DNA from: Lysobacter sp. S4-A87
GTDB taxonomy: Bacteria; Pseudomonadota; Gammaproteobacteria; Xanthomonadales; Xanthomonadaceae
DNA length: 64,000 nucleotides
NCBI RefSeq assembly: GCF_022637455.1
Contig: NZ_CP093341.1
Span: 2,666,001 to 2,730,000 of the forward strand
Direction of reading: 5' to 3'
Made by a program: the position numbers and the translations under genes. Positions 43,789 through 52,862 of the stretch are shown here, one piece after another; within the stretch, counting starts at the first letter, position 1; every line of letters starts with the position of its first letter. The notes beneath the pieces were generated by a model, which saw nothing but the letters and a program-made list of their open reading frames with translations, was not told the DNA's origin and ran no database searches.

Positions 43789-44268
43789 ATGCAGCTCAAC
43801 CCTCGCGTCTTCGATGTATGGGCATTCCGGCGTGACGCCGACGCCGTCCGCTACCTGCTGCTGCATTCGTCGCAGCACAAGGCGGACCGGTATTTCAACG
43901 GCGGCCGCTTCTGGCAGCTTGCCAGCGGCGCACGCGCCGAGGCCGAATCGATGACCCAGGCCATCGACCGGGTCCTGGCGCCGTACGGCATCGAGGCAAG
44001 CGCCATCTGGGCCGCCGAGCACGCGTACACGATCTACAACCGCCGCTTCGACGAGATGCAGCTGGTGAGCGTGTTCGCAGCGCAGGTCGACGCCGATGAG
44101 GTCCGCCTCAACCCGCTGGAACACGCCGACTACCGCTGGGTCACGGTCGACGAGGCATTGGCGCTGGTCCATTACCGCGGCCTCAAGGACGGCCTGCGTT
44201 CGGTGGTCGAGTACGTCACCGGCGTCGCGTCGCCGGCGCGCGAACTGTGCCTTCGCGGGCCGGGCTGA
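43789..44268 (+). CDS. Degenerate Nudix-fold protein
   Basis: A 159-residue protein with a Nudix-like overall pattern (VFDVWAFRRDADAVRYLLLHSS ... FWQLASGARAEAESMTQAI ... EHADYRWVTVDEALALVHYRGLKDGLRSVVEYV). The Nudix box is broken: Gly47 and Glu53 remain, but the catalytic REuxEE is RVLAPY, so the metal-binding glutamates are missing. It is therefore probably not a hydrolase and may bind a nucleotide or act as a sensor, like other inactive Nudix proteins. It lies between the iron operon and the cupin-like gene on the same strand. Confidence 0.7.
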   Translation: MQLNPRVFDVWAFRRDADAVRYLLLHSSQHKADRYFNGGRFWQLASGARAEAESMTQAIDRVLAPYGIEASAIWAAEHAYTIYNRRFDEMQLVSVFAAQVDADEVRLNPLEHADYRWVTVDEALALVHYRGLKDGLRSVVEYVTGVASPARELCLRGPG

Positions 44269-44344
44269 GCCCGCGCACGGCCGCCCGCCGCAGCACCTGT
44301 TCCGATAGCATCGGCTTCCGGACATAGCGATCGCACAAGGCCTG

Positions 44345-45349
44345 ATGCCCACCGCAATCGAGGAAATCCTGCCCAGCGCCGAGCCGTTCACCGCCGATCG
44401 TCTCGTCGATGGGGGCCGGCCCGTGGTGCTGCGCGGCCTGTGCCGGCACTGGCCGCTGGTGGCGCTTGCGAAGCAATCGGACACCGCGTTCGCCCAGGCG
44501 CTGCTCGGCTACGACAACGGCACGCCGGTCGATGTGCTGGTGATGCCGCCGGAAGAGGGCGGCATCGTCGGCTACAACGCACAGCTGGACAGCTTCAACT
44601 ACAAGCGGTTCCGCGTCACCTTGACCCAGGTGCTGCAGCGCCTGGCCTCGTACAGCCGGCTGGAGGACACGCCCGGCGTGGCGATGCAGAGCGCGTTGAT
44701 CGCCGACAGCCTGCCCGGGTTGCTCGATGAACATGCCCTCCCGCTGCTGGACGCGGCCGTGCGCCCGCGCCTGTGGATGGGCAACCGCGTGACCACGCCG
44801 GCGCATTTCGACAGTTCCCACAATCTGGCCGTAGTCGTCTGCGGACGGCGCCGCTTCACGCTGTTTCCGCCGGAACAGGTGCGCAACCTCTACGTCGGTC
44901 CGCTCGACTTCGCACCGACGGCCGCCGCGATCAGCCTGCCGCGATTGCAGGACCATGCCGACCCGCGCTATCCGCGCCTGCGCGAAGCGATCGAGCATGC
45001 CCAGGTCGCGGAACTGGAACCGGGCGACGCGATCTACATTCCGCCGGTGTGGTGGCACCACGTCGAATCGCTCGAACAACTCAACGCACTGGTGAACTAC
45101 TGGTGGCGCCCGGAGGCATACCCGGGGCATGTCGCCGAACCGGGGCTGGATGCACTCGCGCACTGCATCCTGGCATTCAAGTCGCTGCCCGATGCCGAAC
45201 GCGCGGCGTGGAAGGCGCTGCTCGACCATTACGTGTTCGGCGACGAAAGTCCGGCCGCGCATATTCCCGAAGCGCGGCGCGGGATCCTCGGGCCGCTGAC
45301 GCCCGAGGTAGTGGCGAAGCTGCGCCAGTTGGCCGGTCGCCACGGCTAG
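44345..45349 (+). CDS. Cupin-like/JmjC-type putative Fe(II)-dependent oxygenase
   Basis: A 334-residue protein of the cupin_8 (JmjC-like) family. Metal ligands are visible as HFD at residues 154-156 and a distal His in WWHHVES at about 238-239, with GDAIYIPPVWWHHVE as the classical strand. The first region (RPVVLRGLCRHWPLVA) is the usual family start. Relatives hydroxylate protein side chains or act near TonB-dependent receptors in Xanthomonadaceae. Here it follows the siderophore block by two genes. The substrate is unknown. Confidence 0.85.
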   Translation: MPTAIEEILPSAEPFTADRLVDGGRPVVLRGLCRHWPLVALAKQSDTAFAQALLGYDNGTPVDVLVMPPEEGGIVGYNAQLDSFNYKRFRVTLTQVLQRLASYSRLEDTPGVAMQSALIADSLPGLLDEHALPLLDAAVRPRLWMGNRVTTPAHFDSSHNLAVVVCGRRRFTLFPPEQVRNLYVGPLDFAPTAAAISLPRLQDHADPRYPRLREAIEHAQVAELEPGDAIYIPPVWWHHVESLEQLNALVNYWWRPEAYPGHVAEPGLDALAHCILAFKSLPDAERAAWKALLDHYVFGDESPAAHIPEARRGILGPLTPEVVAKLRQLAGRHG

Positions 45350-45407
45350 GACGCATTGCCAGGCGGAGCCCACGATGAATGCCGGTTCCCAGGGCTGACA
45401 CTGCTCG

Positions 45408-47015
45408 CTATTGCGTCGCCGCCTGCGCCGGCTCGCGGCGGAACCAGGCCTGTGCATTGCCGCGCGCCACCATCAGCGAGTGCACTTCGCCCCTGGCGTC
45501 GCGCACGAACTCGAAGCGCATCTGGCTGATGTCACCGGGACCGATGAAGCGGGTCGGCGTGAGCGCCTGCAGCTTCATCGGCGGCGAGCCCTTGTCCTGC
45601 ACCGAAACCGAAGCGTCGCTGACGGCAACGTCGAGCACGTCCGATTCGAATGCACCGGAGAGATTGCCGGCGAGGTCCTTCGGCACCGTGGTATCGAGGC
45701 GATAGCTTCCGGCGAAACCGGACACCGCAGCCGGCGGCAGCGCCAGTGTCCGCAGCGGCGGGTTGACGCCGCGCCCAAGCGCGTCCGACAGCGCATTGCG
45801 GATTTCCATCATCAGCTTGCTGCCGTTACTGCCGTTGGTGAGGATGACCAGGCCATCACCGGTCTCCAGGTAACCCTCGATCCAGGCGCGGTAACTGTCG
45901 TTGGAGCCGCCGTGATGGAAGATCCGGGTCTGGCCCTCGCCTTCCAGGCGCGGTCCGAGGCCGTGGATGCTCGGCGAGACTTCGCTCATCATCTGCTGAG
46001 CCAGCGACTGCGGGAGGAAGTCGTCCTGGCCCCGGTAGCTGCGCAGCAGCGCACCGACGAACGCGCCCAGGTCGTTGGCGCTGGTCCATAGGCCCGAAGC
46101 GGCCTGTTCCGGGAACGCCTCCCAGCCGCGCGGCAATGCCGTCAGGTTGCCGTCCTTGTCGTGCGCCTTGGCAATGTTGCCCAGCGTGGCCGGCAACGGA
46201 TTGAGGTACGAGCTGCGACGCATGGCCAGCGGTGCGAACACGGCACCACGGGCGATCGCTTCCAGCGGCTTGCGCGTCGTGTCCTCGAGCACGAGCTGCT
46301 CGACGGTGACACCGCCACCGGAGTAACGCATTCGCGACCCGGGTTCGAAATCGATCCGTACCGGGTCGTTCTTCGCCGGCGCCACGCCATCGAGGGTCTG
46401 CACGATGGTGGGCAGCTTCGCGCCGGGCAGGTAGTCCTCGAAGCCCCACACCGTCAGCCCGGACGTGTGCGACATCAACATCCGCAGGGTCAGCGTGTCC
46501 TGGGAGAAGGCGGGCGCATCGGGCACCTTCCACGAGCGCAGGTAGCTGTTGACGTCGCGATCCAGGTCGAGCTTGCCCGCGGCGACCTGCCGCAACGTGG
46601 TCGCCGCCGTCACGACCTTGCTGACCGATCCGACCGAGAACATCGTGTCGGCATCCACCGCATCGTTGCTGCCGGCTTCGCGCAGACCGAAGCCACTTGC
46701 CTGGACGACCTGGCCATCACGGATCACCGCGATCGCAACGCCGGGCACGTGATGGAATGCCATGCGCTCGCGCAGCGACCAGCCCGGCAGGGGCGCATCG
46801 GCGGCGAGCGTGGTGGGGCGAAGGCCGTGGTCGAGGGCGCCGAACACCCCCTGCGATGCCGGCGCGAGAGGCGGCGTCTGGGCACCGGCTGCCGTTGCCA
46901 GCAACCCGCCCGCCAGCGCCAGGCACGCAAGCGCGCTGCGTCGGCGTGCGAAGGCAGTACAGGCCGCCGTGGTCAAAGGTGCGCTGCCACTGTCCTGCCT
47001 GCGTGCGACATCCAT
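45408..47015 (-). CDS. Exported serine hydrolase, class C beta-lactamase-like
   Basis: A 535-residue periplasmic protein with a signal peptide in the first 45 residues. The beta-lactamase fold (about 75-400) has the SxxK nucleophile Ser130-x-x-Lys133 (SVGSVSKVV), a Tyr231-Ser-Gly in place of YxN, and HHGG in the position of KTG. A separate beta-rich C-terminal domain follows (about 420-530). These features suit an esterase or D-aminopeptidase-like hydrolase more than an antibiotic-hydrolysing AmpC, which has YAN and KTG. Start at the ATG 47015. It is convergent with the cupin gene. Confidence 0.88.
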   Translation of the reverse strand: MDVARRQDSGSAPLTTAACTAFARRRSALACLALAGGLLATAAGAQTPPLAPASQGVFGALDHGLRPTTLAADAPLPGWSLRERMAFHHVPGVAIAVIRDGQVVQASGFGLREAGSNDAVDADTMFSVGSVSKVVTAATTLRQVAAGKLDLDRDVNSYLRSWKVPDAPAFSQDTLTLRMLMSHTSGLTVWGFEDYLPGAKLPTIVQTLDGVAPAKNDPVRIDFEPGSRMRYSGGGVTVEQLVLEDTTRKPLEAIARGAVFAPLAMRRSSYLNPLPATLGNIAKAHDKDGNLTALPRGWEAFPEQAASGLWTSANDLGAFVGALLRSYRGQDDFLPQSLAQQMMSEVSPSIHGLGPRLEGEGQTRIFHHGGSNDSYRAWIEGYLETGDGLVILTNGSNGSKLMMEIRNALSDALGRGVNPPLRTLALPPAAVSGFAGSYRLDTTVPKDLAGNLSGAFESDVLDVAVSDASVSVQDKGSPPMKLQALTPTRFIGPGDISQMRFEFVRDARGEVHSLMVARGNAQAWFRREPAQAATQ

Positions 47016-47124
47016 GCGGAGCTCCTTGTCTGGTTGCAGAGACCCCGACTCCCGGGGTGGGTAGGACAGTAATCGTCGCAGTGGCGGTCAGGTTGACACG
47101 GTGACCGCCGCCGCCGCTCCAGCG

Positions 47125-47376
47125 TCAGGAGTACTTCAACGCCAGCTCGGGCACCTTCGGCTGGAGCGCATAGAACAGGTCCTGGAACTCTTCCTCGGTC
47201 AGTTCATCCGGGGCATAGACGGCCACCGGCTCGATCCCGCGGTCGCTCGACACCGGAACGCGTGGTCCCGCACGTCGCGAAAACGGCCGGCCTTTGTAGT
47301 CGACCAGGTCAGGTGCGTCCTCCCAGTGCTCGATGGCGTAGTCGTCGCTGCCCAGCAGCAGGATGATCTCGATCAT
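47125..47376 (-). CDS. Small acidic hypothetical protein coupled to the decarboxylase
   Basis: An 83-residue soluble acidic protein (MIEIILLLGSDDYAIEHWED ... DELTEEEFQDLFYALQPKVPEL). There is no signal peptide or cysteine. The ATG overlaps the decarboxylase stop (ATGA), so the two are probably translated together. I do not recognise the family. It could be a regulator or accessory factor of the upstream enzyme, or unrelated. Confidence 0.6.
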   Translation of the reverse strand: MIEIILLLGSDDYAIEHWEDAPDLVDYKGRPFSRRAGPRVPVSSDRGIEPVAVYAPDELTEEEFQDLFYALQPKVPELALKYS

Positions 47377-48815
47377 GTCGATGCGTCCTCTCGGGTTGGT
47401 CCGGGCCCGGCGTCGCGCAGCGACCGGAACACGCGGATGATCGCGGCGACACTGCGACTGGCGTCGTCTTCGGTGGTCGCCCAGTTCGATACCGAGATGC
47501 GCATCGCCGCCTGGCCCTGCCAGTTGGTCCCGCCAAGCCAGCAGGTGCCGTCACGCTGCACGCCGGTGATGACCGCGCGGGTGATGTCGTCATCGTCGTC
47601 GAAGCGGACCAGTACCTGGTTGAGTGCGACCTCGTTGAGGATGCGCACGCCCGGCTCATGCGCGAGCTGCCCGGCCATCTGCCGTGCACGCGCGCAGCAG
47701 CTGTCGATCAGGTCGGCGATGCCGTCGCGTCCGAGCGCGCGCAGCGTGGCGTAGACCGGTATGCCGCGCGCACGGCGCGAGAACTCGGGCACCCAGTCGA
47801 CGGCGTCGCGTTCCTCGCCCTGGGTCTGGATCAGGTAGGCCGCGGCCGTCGTCATCGCGGCGCGATGGTCCTGGGCATGGCGGACCATGGCAACGCCGCT
47901 GTCGTAGGGCACGTTCAACCACTTGTGCGCGTCGGTGGCCCACGAATCGGCCAGTTCGATGCCGTCGGCGAGGTCGCGCCGTGACTGGCTCGCGCGCGCC
48001 CAGAGCCCGAAGGCGCCGTCGACATGCAGCCACGCGCCGGAGTCGTTGGCGATGCGGCCTATCTCGCGCAGCGGATCGAAGGCACCGGTGTTCACGTTTC
48101 CGGCCTGCGCGCAGATGATGGTCGGGCCCGTGAGCGAGGCCACCTTGTCGGCAAGCGCATCGACGCGCATCCGTCCCTGCGCATCGGTCTCGACCCGCTG
48201 CAGTGCACGCGTGCCCATCCCCAGGTAGCGCATCGCCACGTCGATGGTGATGTGCGACTCGGCCGAGGCGATGACGTTGATGCGTGGTGCGCCGGCCAGT
48301 CCGTCGACTTCGACATCCCAGCCAACGCGCCGCAGCACCCCATGCCGGGCCGCGGCGAGGCAGGTGAAGTTGGCCATCTGGCAACCAGTGACGAAGCCGA
48401 CGCCGGATTCGGGTGGCAGGTCGAACAGTTCCAGCAGCCACTGCGCCGCGACTTCCTCCGCCACCGACACCAGTGGCGAGATCGCATAGATGCCGGCGTT
48501 CTGGTCCCAGGTCGACACCAGGCAGTCGGCAGCCAGGGCCACCGGGTAGGCGCCGCCTATGACGAAGCCGAAGTAGCGCGGTGAGTTGCAGGCCACCGCG
48601 CCGCGATCGACCTGGGCTGCAAGCAGGTCAATGACGTCGCCGCCTTCGTCTCCCTGGCGGGGCAATGGCACGCGCAGTGTTTCCAGCAGTTCGTCGCGGC
48701 TGGCGCGCGCGCCGACGTGGCGATCGGGGAGCTTGCGCAGGTACGACGAGGCGTGCGCCATCGCCTTCTTCAGGTACTCGTCGAACACGGCGGACGCAAA
48801 GCGGTCGTTGGCCAT
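47373..48815 (-). CDS. Group II pyridoxal-5'-phosphate-dependent decarboxylase
   Basis: A PLP enzyme of the aromatic-L-amino-acid/glutamate decarboxylase superfamily, 480 residues. The PLP lysine is Lys298 in the family motif DAHKWLNVPYD, the cofactor Asp is in WLHVDGAFG, and SPRYFGFVIGGAYPVALAADCL and TGCQMANFTCLAAARHGVL are conserved. The substrate cannot be read from sequence; aromatic amino acids or glutamate are candidates, and many bacterial members of this type are uncharacterised. It ends by overlapping the small acidic gene (ATGA). Confidence 0.9.
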   Translation of the reverse strand: MANDRFASAVFDEYLKKAMAHASSYLRKLPDRHVGARASRDELLETLRVPLPRQGDEGGDVIDLLAAQVDRGAVACNSPRYFGFVIGGAYPVALAADCLVSTWDQNAGIYAISPLVSVAEEVAAQWLLELFDLPPESGVGFVTGCQMANFTCLAAARHGVLRRVGWDVEVDGLAGAPRINVIASAESHITIDVAMRYLGMGTRALQRVETDAQGRMRVDALADKVASLTGPTIICAQAGNVNTGAFDPLREIGRIANDSGAWLHVDGAFGLWARASQSRRDLADGIELADSWATDAHKWLNVPYDSGVAMVRHAQDHRAAMTTAAAYLIQTQGEERDAVDWVPEFSRRARGIPVYATLRALGRDGIADLIDSCCARARQMAGQLAHEPGVRILNEVALNQVLVRFDDDDDITRAVITGVQRDGTCWLGGTNWQGQAAMRISVSNWATTEDDASRSVAAIIRVFRSLRDAGPGPTREDAST

Positions 48816-48927
48816 GGCGCAGGGATCCCTTGGGAACCGGCCAAGGATACGGGACGCACCGTCGCCGGGCGGAGAACGCAGCGTTTCACGCCAGCCGGGC
48901 AGGCCTCATCCACGAACTCCGCCGCGA

Positions 48928-49731
48928 CTATCGGTCGGGCGACATGGGATTGGGGTGGTGGACATGCGGCATCTCGATCGCGCCGGAGAGATAGCTGTCG
49001 AGCCAGTCGCGGAAATGGGTGGGTGTCAGCAGCGCGTTCGACCCGGGCGTGAGCGTGTGGTCATCCAGCAGCGCGTCGTAGTACCGCGCCGTCGCGTCCG
49101 CCACCACCGGCCGATCGTCCTGGTAGCTGTACATCACCCATTGCACGAGCTCGTTCAGCCGGTAGGTCTCGGGGCCGGCGATTTCGACGATCGAGTTCGA
49201 CGGTGGCTTTTCGATCAGGTCCGCCAGCTGCGCGGCGACGTCGTCCGCCGCCGCAGGCTGCACCAGCGCAGGCGACAGCTGGACGAGGTCCTTGCTGTGG
49301 CCTGGCGGGATGATGCTGGCCATGAACTCGAAGAACTGCGTCGCCTGCACCAGGGTGTGCGGCACCTTCGAGCGCTTCACCAGCCGCTCCTGCGCATCCT
49401 TCGCCCGGAAGTAGGCGCTGGTCTGCAGGCGCTGCGTGCCGATCACCGAAAGCGCCAGGTGATGGGCGATGCCGGCGCGCTCGCCAGCGGCAAGGAGCTG
49501 CTCGCTGGAACGGGTGAAGAACTCGGTGACCTCCGGTTCCTCGAACGACGGCGCATTCGTCACGTCGACGACGGCATGCGCCCCGTCCAGCGCTTCCTGC
49601 AGCCCCTCGCCGGTAAGCGTGTTGACGCCGGACCGGCGCGAGGCGGCAACGACCTCGTGGCCGCGCAGCTTCAGCCTGGCGACAAGCTTGGATCCAACGA
49701 GGCCATGCCCGCCGGCCACCACGATCTTCAT
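48928..49731 (-). CDS. NmrA-like/atypical SDR NAD(P)-binding protein
   Basis: A 267-residue atypical short-chain dehydrogenase. The dinucleotide motif is VVAGGHGLVGSKLV (residues 4-17, GGxGxxG), followed by ASRRSG suggesting NADP. The catalytic YxxxK is replaced by a YFRAKDAQE segment, as in NmrA/HSCARG-like sensors and ether-reductase relatives. Probable role: redox sensing or an unspecified reduction. It is transcribed in the same direction as the decarboxylase, 112 bp upstream of it. Confidence 0.82.
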   Translation of the reverse strand: MKIVVAGGHGLVGSKLVARLKLRGHEVVAASRRSGVNTLTGEGLQEALDGAHAVVDVTNAPSFEEPEVTEFFTRSSEQLLAAGERAGIAHHLALSVIGTQRLQTSAYFRAKDAQERLVKRSKVPHTLVQATQFFEFMASIIPPGHSKDLVQLSPALVQPAAADDVAAQLADLIEKPPSNSIVEIAGPETYRLNELVQWVMYSYQDDRPVVADATARYYDALLDDHTLTPGSNALLTPTHFRDWLDSYLSGAIEMPHVHHPNPMSPDR

Positions 49732-49842
49732 TGTCCGGGTTCCTCATTTCGCGGTCGCATCACGGTAGGTCTGCCCGCACCGCGCCGGAAGGCCTGGCCG
49801 CGGACACCCCGTGTTGTCCCGCGCGCAACAATCCGGTTGCGG

Positions 49843-50754
49843 TTACGGCTTGCCACCCTCGCGCAAGGTGCGATTGAACAGGGCAAGCGTGCGTGTCCAG
49901 GCTTCCTTCGCCGCTGCCTCGTCGTAGCGCGGCGTGGTGTCGTTGTTGAAGCCGTGCTGCGTACCCGGCGGCTGGAACAGCGTGTAGTGGACATCCGCCG
50001 CCTTCAGCGCCGACTCGTAGGCCGGCCAGTTGGCGTTGATGCGCTCGTCGTTGGCGGCCAGGACGACCAGCAACTCGGCCTTGATCTTCGGCACGTCCTC
50101 CAGAGGCGCGGCGGCACCGTAGAACGGCGCTGCGGCGGCGAGAGTGGGCAGGCGCGTGGCGAGGAAGTTGGCGATGCCGCCGCCATAGCAGAAGCCCACC
50201 GCGCCGAGGCGACCGTTGCCGCCCTCGATGCCGGCCAGCATGCCCGCCGCGGCGACGAAGTCCTCGCGCGTCTTCGCCTGGTCGAGCTGGCCGAACAGGG
50301 TGCGCGCCGCATCTTCGTTGCCGGGGTAGCCGCCGAGCGGGAACAGCGCGTCGGGAGCGAAGGCGATGAAGTCCGCCAGCGCCAGTCGCCGCGTGATGTC
50401 CTCGATGTGCGGATTGAGGCCGCGGTTCTCGTGCGCCACCAGCACCACCGGAAGCGGCCCGCGCGCCTTGGCCGGTCGCGCCAGGTAGCCGCGTGCGGTG
50501 CCGTAGCCCTGCGGCGAAGCGAACTCCAGGTACTTCGCCGTCAGGCGCTTGTCGTCGGGCTTGACCTGCTGCGCGGCGGCGAACTGCGGGCTCAGTGCGG
50601 CGAGCAGTCCGGCCGCGCCCGCGGCGCCGGCGGCGAAACGGGCCGCACCGGCGAGGAAGCCGCGTCGATCTATCGCGCCATGGACGTACTGATCGAACAG
50701 GCGCAGCACCTCGGGATCGAAGTCGCTGGCCTTCAGACGGGGAGGATTGGGCAT
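49843..50754 (-). CDS. Tat-exported dienelactone hydrolase family protein (YghX-like)
   Basis: A 303-residue alpha/beta hydrolase. The N-terminus has a 29-residue lead, then RRGFL at residues 30-34 and a long hydrophobic Ala/Gly stretch ending QFAAA, which fits a twin-arginine signal. The catalytic triad of dienelactone hydrolases is visible as Cys189 (GFCYGGG), Asp236 (AANDERI) and His267 (GTQHGF). HENRGLNPHIEDITRR is a strong YghX/YghY-type signature. The ATG at 50754 is preceded by a weak ribosome-binding site; an upstream in-frame alternative adds 12 residues. Possible role: periplasmic hydrolysis of lactones or esters. Confidence 0.86.
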   Translation of the reverse strand: MPNPPRLKASDFDPEVLRLFDQYVHGAIDRRGFLAGAARFAAGAAGAAGLLAALSPQFAAAQQVKPDDKRLTAKYLEFASPQGYGTARGYLARPAKARGPLPVVLVAHENRGLNPHIEDITRRLALADFIAFAPDALFPLGGYPGNEDAARTLFGQLDQAKTREDFVAAAGMLAGIEGGNGRLGAVGFCYGGGIANFLATRLPTLAAAAPFYGAAAPLEDVPKIKAELLVVLAANDERINANWPAYESALKAADVHYTLFQPPGTQHGFNNDTTPRYDEAAAKEAWTRTLALFNRTLREGGKP

Positions 50755-50847
50755 GGTGGTCTCCGCACGGTTTCGGCTGGCGGCGTCCACGCCACCAGCG
50801 CTTCGGGACGCCGAGCATACCTTTCCGCGGCTGCGCCGGCGGGACGG

Positions 50848-52725
50848 CTACGCCTGCGGCTCGGGCGTCGCGAGCACCGGCAGCTCGAGGTAGGAGCCGT
50901 CAACGCCGCCGAGGTGGATGCGGTTGAGTGCGCGTGCCGGGACAGACTCGTCGTAGTTGCGGCCGCCGGTGTTGAGGTTGCGCTCCAGCCGCGGAAAGCT
51001 GCTGCTGGTGATGTCGAGGCGGATGCGGTGGCCGCGCGGCACCAGGTAGGCGATCGAGCGCATGTCCACCGTCAACGCGTAGGTCTGGCCGGGGGCCATC
51101 CGGGTCGGGCAGAAGATGCCGTCGCGATAGCGCGCGCGCATCGCGCCTTCCTGGATATTGGTGGCGCGTCCGTCGGGCCACACATGCACCAGGCGGGCGA
51201 CGAAGTCGGTGTCAGGCGCCGAAGACGACACCGTCAGGTGCGCGCGCAGCGGTCCGACGATGCGCATCGGCGCCTCCAGCGGGGCCGACGTATAGACCAG
51301 CACATCGTTGCGTGTTTCGACATCGCGCTGGTCGACGGGTCCCGACAACGCATGCGGATCGGCGCTGCAGCACAGCGGCCCGCCGCGCGAGGGCGCCGGG
51401 TCCAGCGGGTCGTAGAGGTAACCGTCGGAGTGCTCGCTCTGGTCCGGTTGCGGGCCCAGCGTGCCGTCGCCGTCGCGGGTATTGGCCTTGCCGTCGCTGC
51501 GCAGGTACCAGCGCTGGTGGCGTGCCTGCACCGGCGGCCACGTGTTTGCCGTGAGCCAGCGCTGCTCGCCGACGACGAAGTAGAGGTACGGCGGCAGGCT
51601 TGCCAACCCGTCCCCCTTGCCGCGCAGCCAGTAGTCGAACCATTGCAGGTACCACTGCCGGTAGGGCTGTCCGGCATTGCGCACGGGCAGCTCGCCGAAG
51701 CGGCCCATGTCGGCGATCAGTTCATGCTCGCAGTGGTTGCCCGGGGCGATGATCACGTGCTGGTGGGCGGCGGCCACCGGCGATGCGCGACGCACCGCTT
51801 CGCTGATCGCCAGCGTGCCCTCGATGGACGGGTCGCCCCAGGTGTTGATCACCAGCGCCGGCGTGGTGACGCGATCGGCGTCGGTAACGTAATCCAGGTC
51901 GTTCCAGCCGGCATCACCGAGTGGCGTCTGCAGGAAATCCTCGAAGGCGTTCGGGCCTGGACGCGCGCGTCGCACCAGTTCCAGCACCGGCAGCTGTGGC
52001 AGCAGTCCGGCCATGCCGGGAACGTCCGGCGAACCCGAGTGCGCCAGCTTGCCGCCATGCCGCGAGAACCAGCCGGTGGCGCCGGCCAGCTGCAGGACGC
52101 CGCCCTCGAACGCGCCGAAGTACTCGGCGTTGCCGGCGAGCATGCCGGCGGCGCCGCCGGCGGCGCCGGGAATCATCGCGGCGTGCGCGGGATGGTTCGC
52201 CCGTGCCAGCGAGTACTGCAGTTCGCCCAGCGCCGAACAGCCGATCGTGCCGACCTTGCCGTTCGACCACGACTGCTTCGTGATCCATTCCAGCGTCGCC
52301 ACGCCGTCGCTGGTGGCATGACGCCACGGCACGAAGCCGTCGCCTTCGGATTCGAACTTGCCGCGCACGTCCTGCACCAGCACCGCGTAGCCGTTGCGCG
52401 CGAAGAACATCGCATCGCCCAGCGCCTCGCCGTAGCGCTTGCGGTCGTAGGGCAGGCGTATGTAGACGGCGGCCAGTGGCCCGCTGTCGCCGCGTGGACG
52501 GTACAGGGTGCCGGCCAGGCGCACGCTGTCGGGCATGGTGATCCAGACGCGATCGTCGATGCGCACGTTGAACATCAGCGCCCGCACCGGCAACTGCCAA
52601 TGTGCCGGGATGTACTCGCGCAGGGTGTAGACCAGGCCGGCAGCCACCGACGCGACCATCAGGCCCGTGATGATCAGCAGCCACCAGAATGAAGCGGGTC
52701 GCACCGCGGACAAATCCATCTCCAA
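50848..52725 (-). CDS. CocE/NonD family hydrolase (X-Pro dipeptidyl-peptidase-like), membrane-anchored
   Basis: A 625-residue S15-type hydrolase. An N-terminal membrane helix (about residues 12-34) anchors the enzyme on the periplasmic side. The alpha/beta domain has Ser164 in GCSALGE, a possible Asp in NTWGDPSIEG and His in APGNHCEHE. A C-terminal jelly-roll domain (PLRAHLTVSSSAPDTDFVARLVHVWPDGRATNIQEG) is the X-Pro dipeptidyl-peptidase C-terminal region. Relatives include cocaine esterase and glutaryl-7-ACA acylase. The start is TTG at 52725 with AAGGAA 8 bp upstream, or ATG two codons later. A triple 14-bp repeat lies 26-67 bp upstream. Confidence 0.9.
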   Translation of the reverse strand: MEMDLSAVRPASFWWLLIITGLMVASVAAGLVYTLREYIPAHWQLPVRALMFNVRIDDRVWITMPDSVRLAGTLYRPRGDSGPLAAVYIRLPYDRKRYGEALGDAMFFARNGYAVLVQDVRGKFESEGDGFVPWRHATSDGVATLEWITKQSWSNGKVGTIGCSALGELQYSLARANHPAHAAMIPGAAGGAAGMLAGNAEYFGAFEGGVLQLAGATGWFSRHGGKLAHSGSPDVPGMAGLLPQLPVLELVRRARPGPNAFEDFLQTPLGDAGWNDLDYVTDADRVTTPALVINTWGDPSIEGTLAISEAVRRASPVAAAHQHVIIAPGNHCEHELIADMGRFGELPVRNAGQPYRQWYLQWFDYWLRGKGDGLASLPPYLYFVVGEQRWLTANTWPPVQARHQRWYLRSDGKANTRDGDGTLGPQPDQSEHSDGYLYDPLDPAPSRGGPLCCSADPHALSGPVDQRDVETRNDVLVYTSAPLEAPMRIVGPLRAHLTVSSSAPDTDFVARLVHVWPDGRATNIQEGAMRARYRDGIFCPTRMAPGQTYALTVDMRSIAYLVPRGHRIRLDITSSSFPRLERNLNTGGRNYDESVPARALNRIHLGGVDGSYLELPVLATPEPQA

Positions 52726-52750
52726 GTCGGCGTTCCTTGCGGCGCGCGTA

Positions 52751-52792
52751 TCAGTTGGAACTGCTCAGTCGGAACTGTTCAGTCGGAACTGT
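52751..52792. repeat. Three tandem copies of a 14-bp repeat upstream of the CocE gene
   Basis: TCAGTTGGAACTGC, then TCAGTCGGAACTGT twice. The core CAGTT-GG-AACTG is itself palindromic in the first unit. The array sits in the gap just before the hydrolase gene and could be a multi-site operator or simply an unstable tandem repeat. Confidence 0.75.
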
Positions 52793-52862
52793 CGCCGGCT
52801 AGCGCGTGCGACGCTTCGGTAAACGCAGTGAACCGTGCATGGCGGACAGCCTGCCACGCCGC

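Noticed and set aside
48586-52692. A 1368-codon plus-strand open frame
   Set aside because: It lies opposite four well-supported minus-strand enzymes with intact catalytic motifs. Its translation is Arg/Gln/Val/Ala-rich without domains, as expected of an antisense shadow in high-GC DNA.
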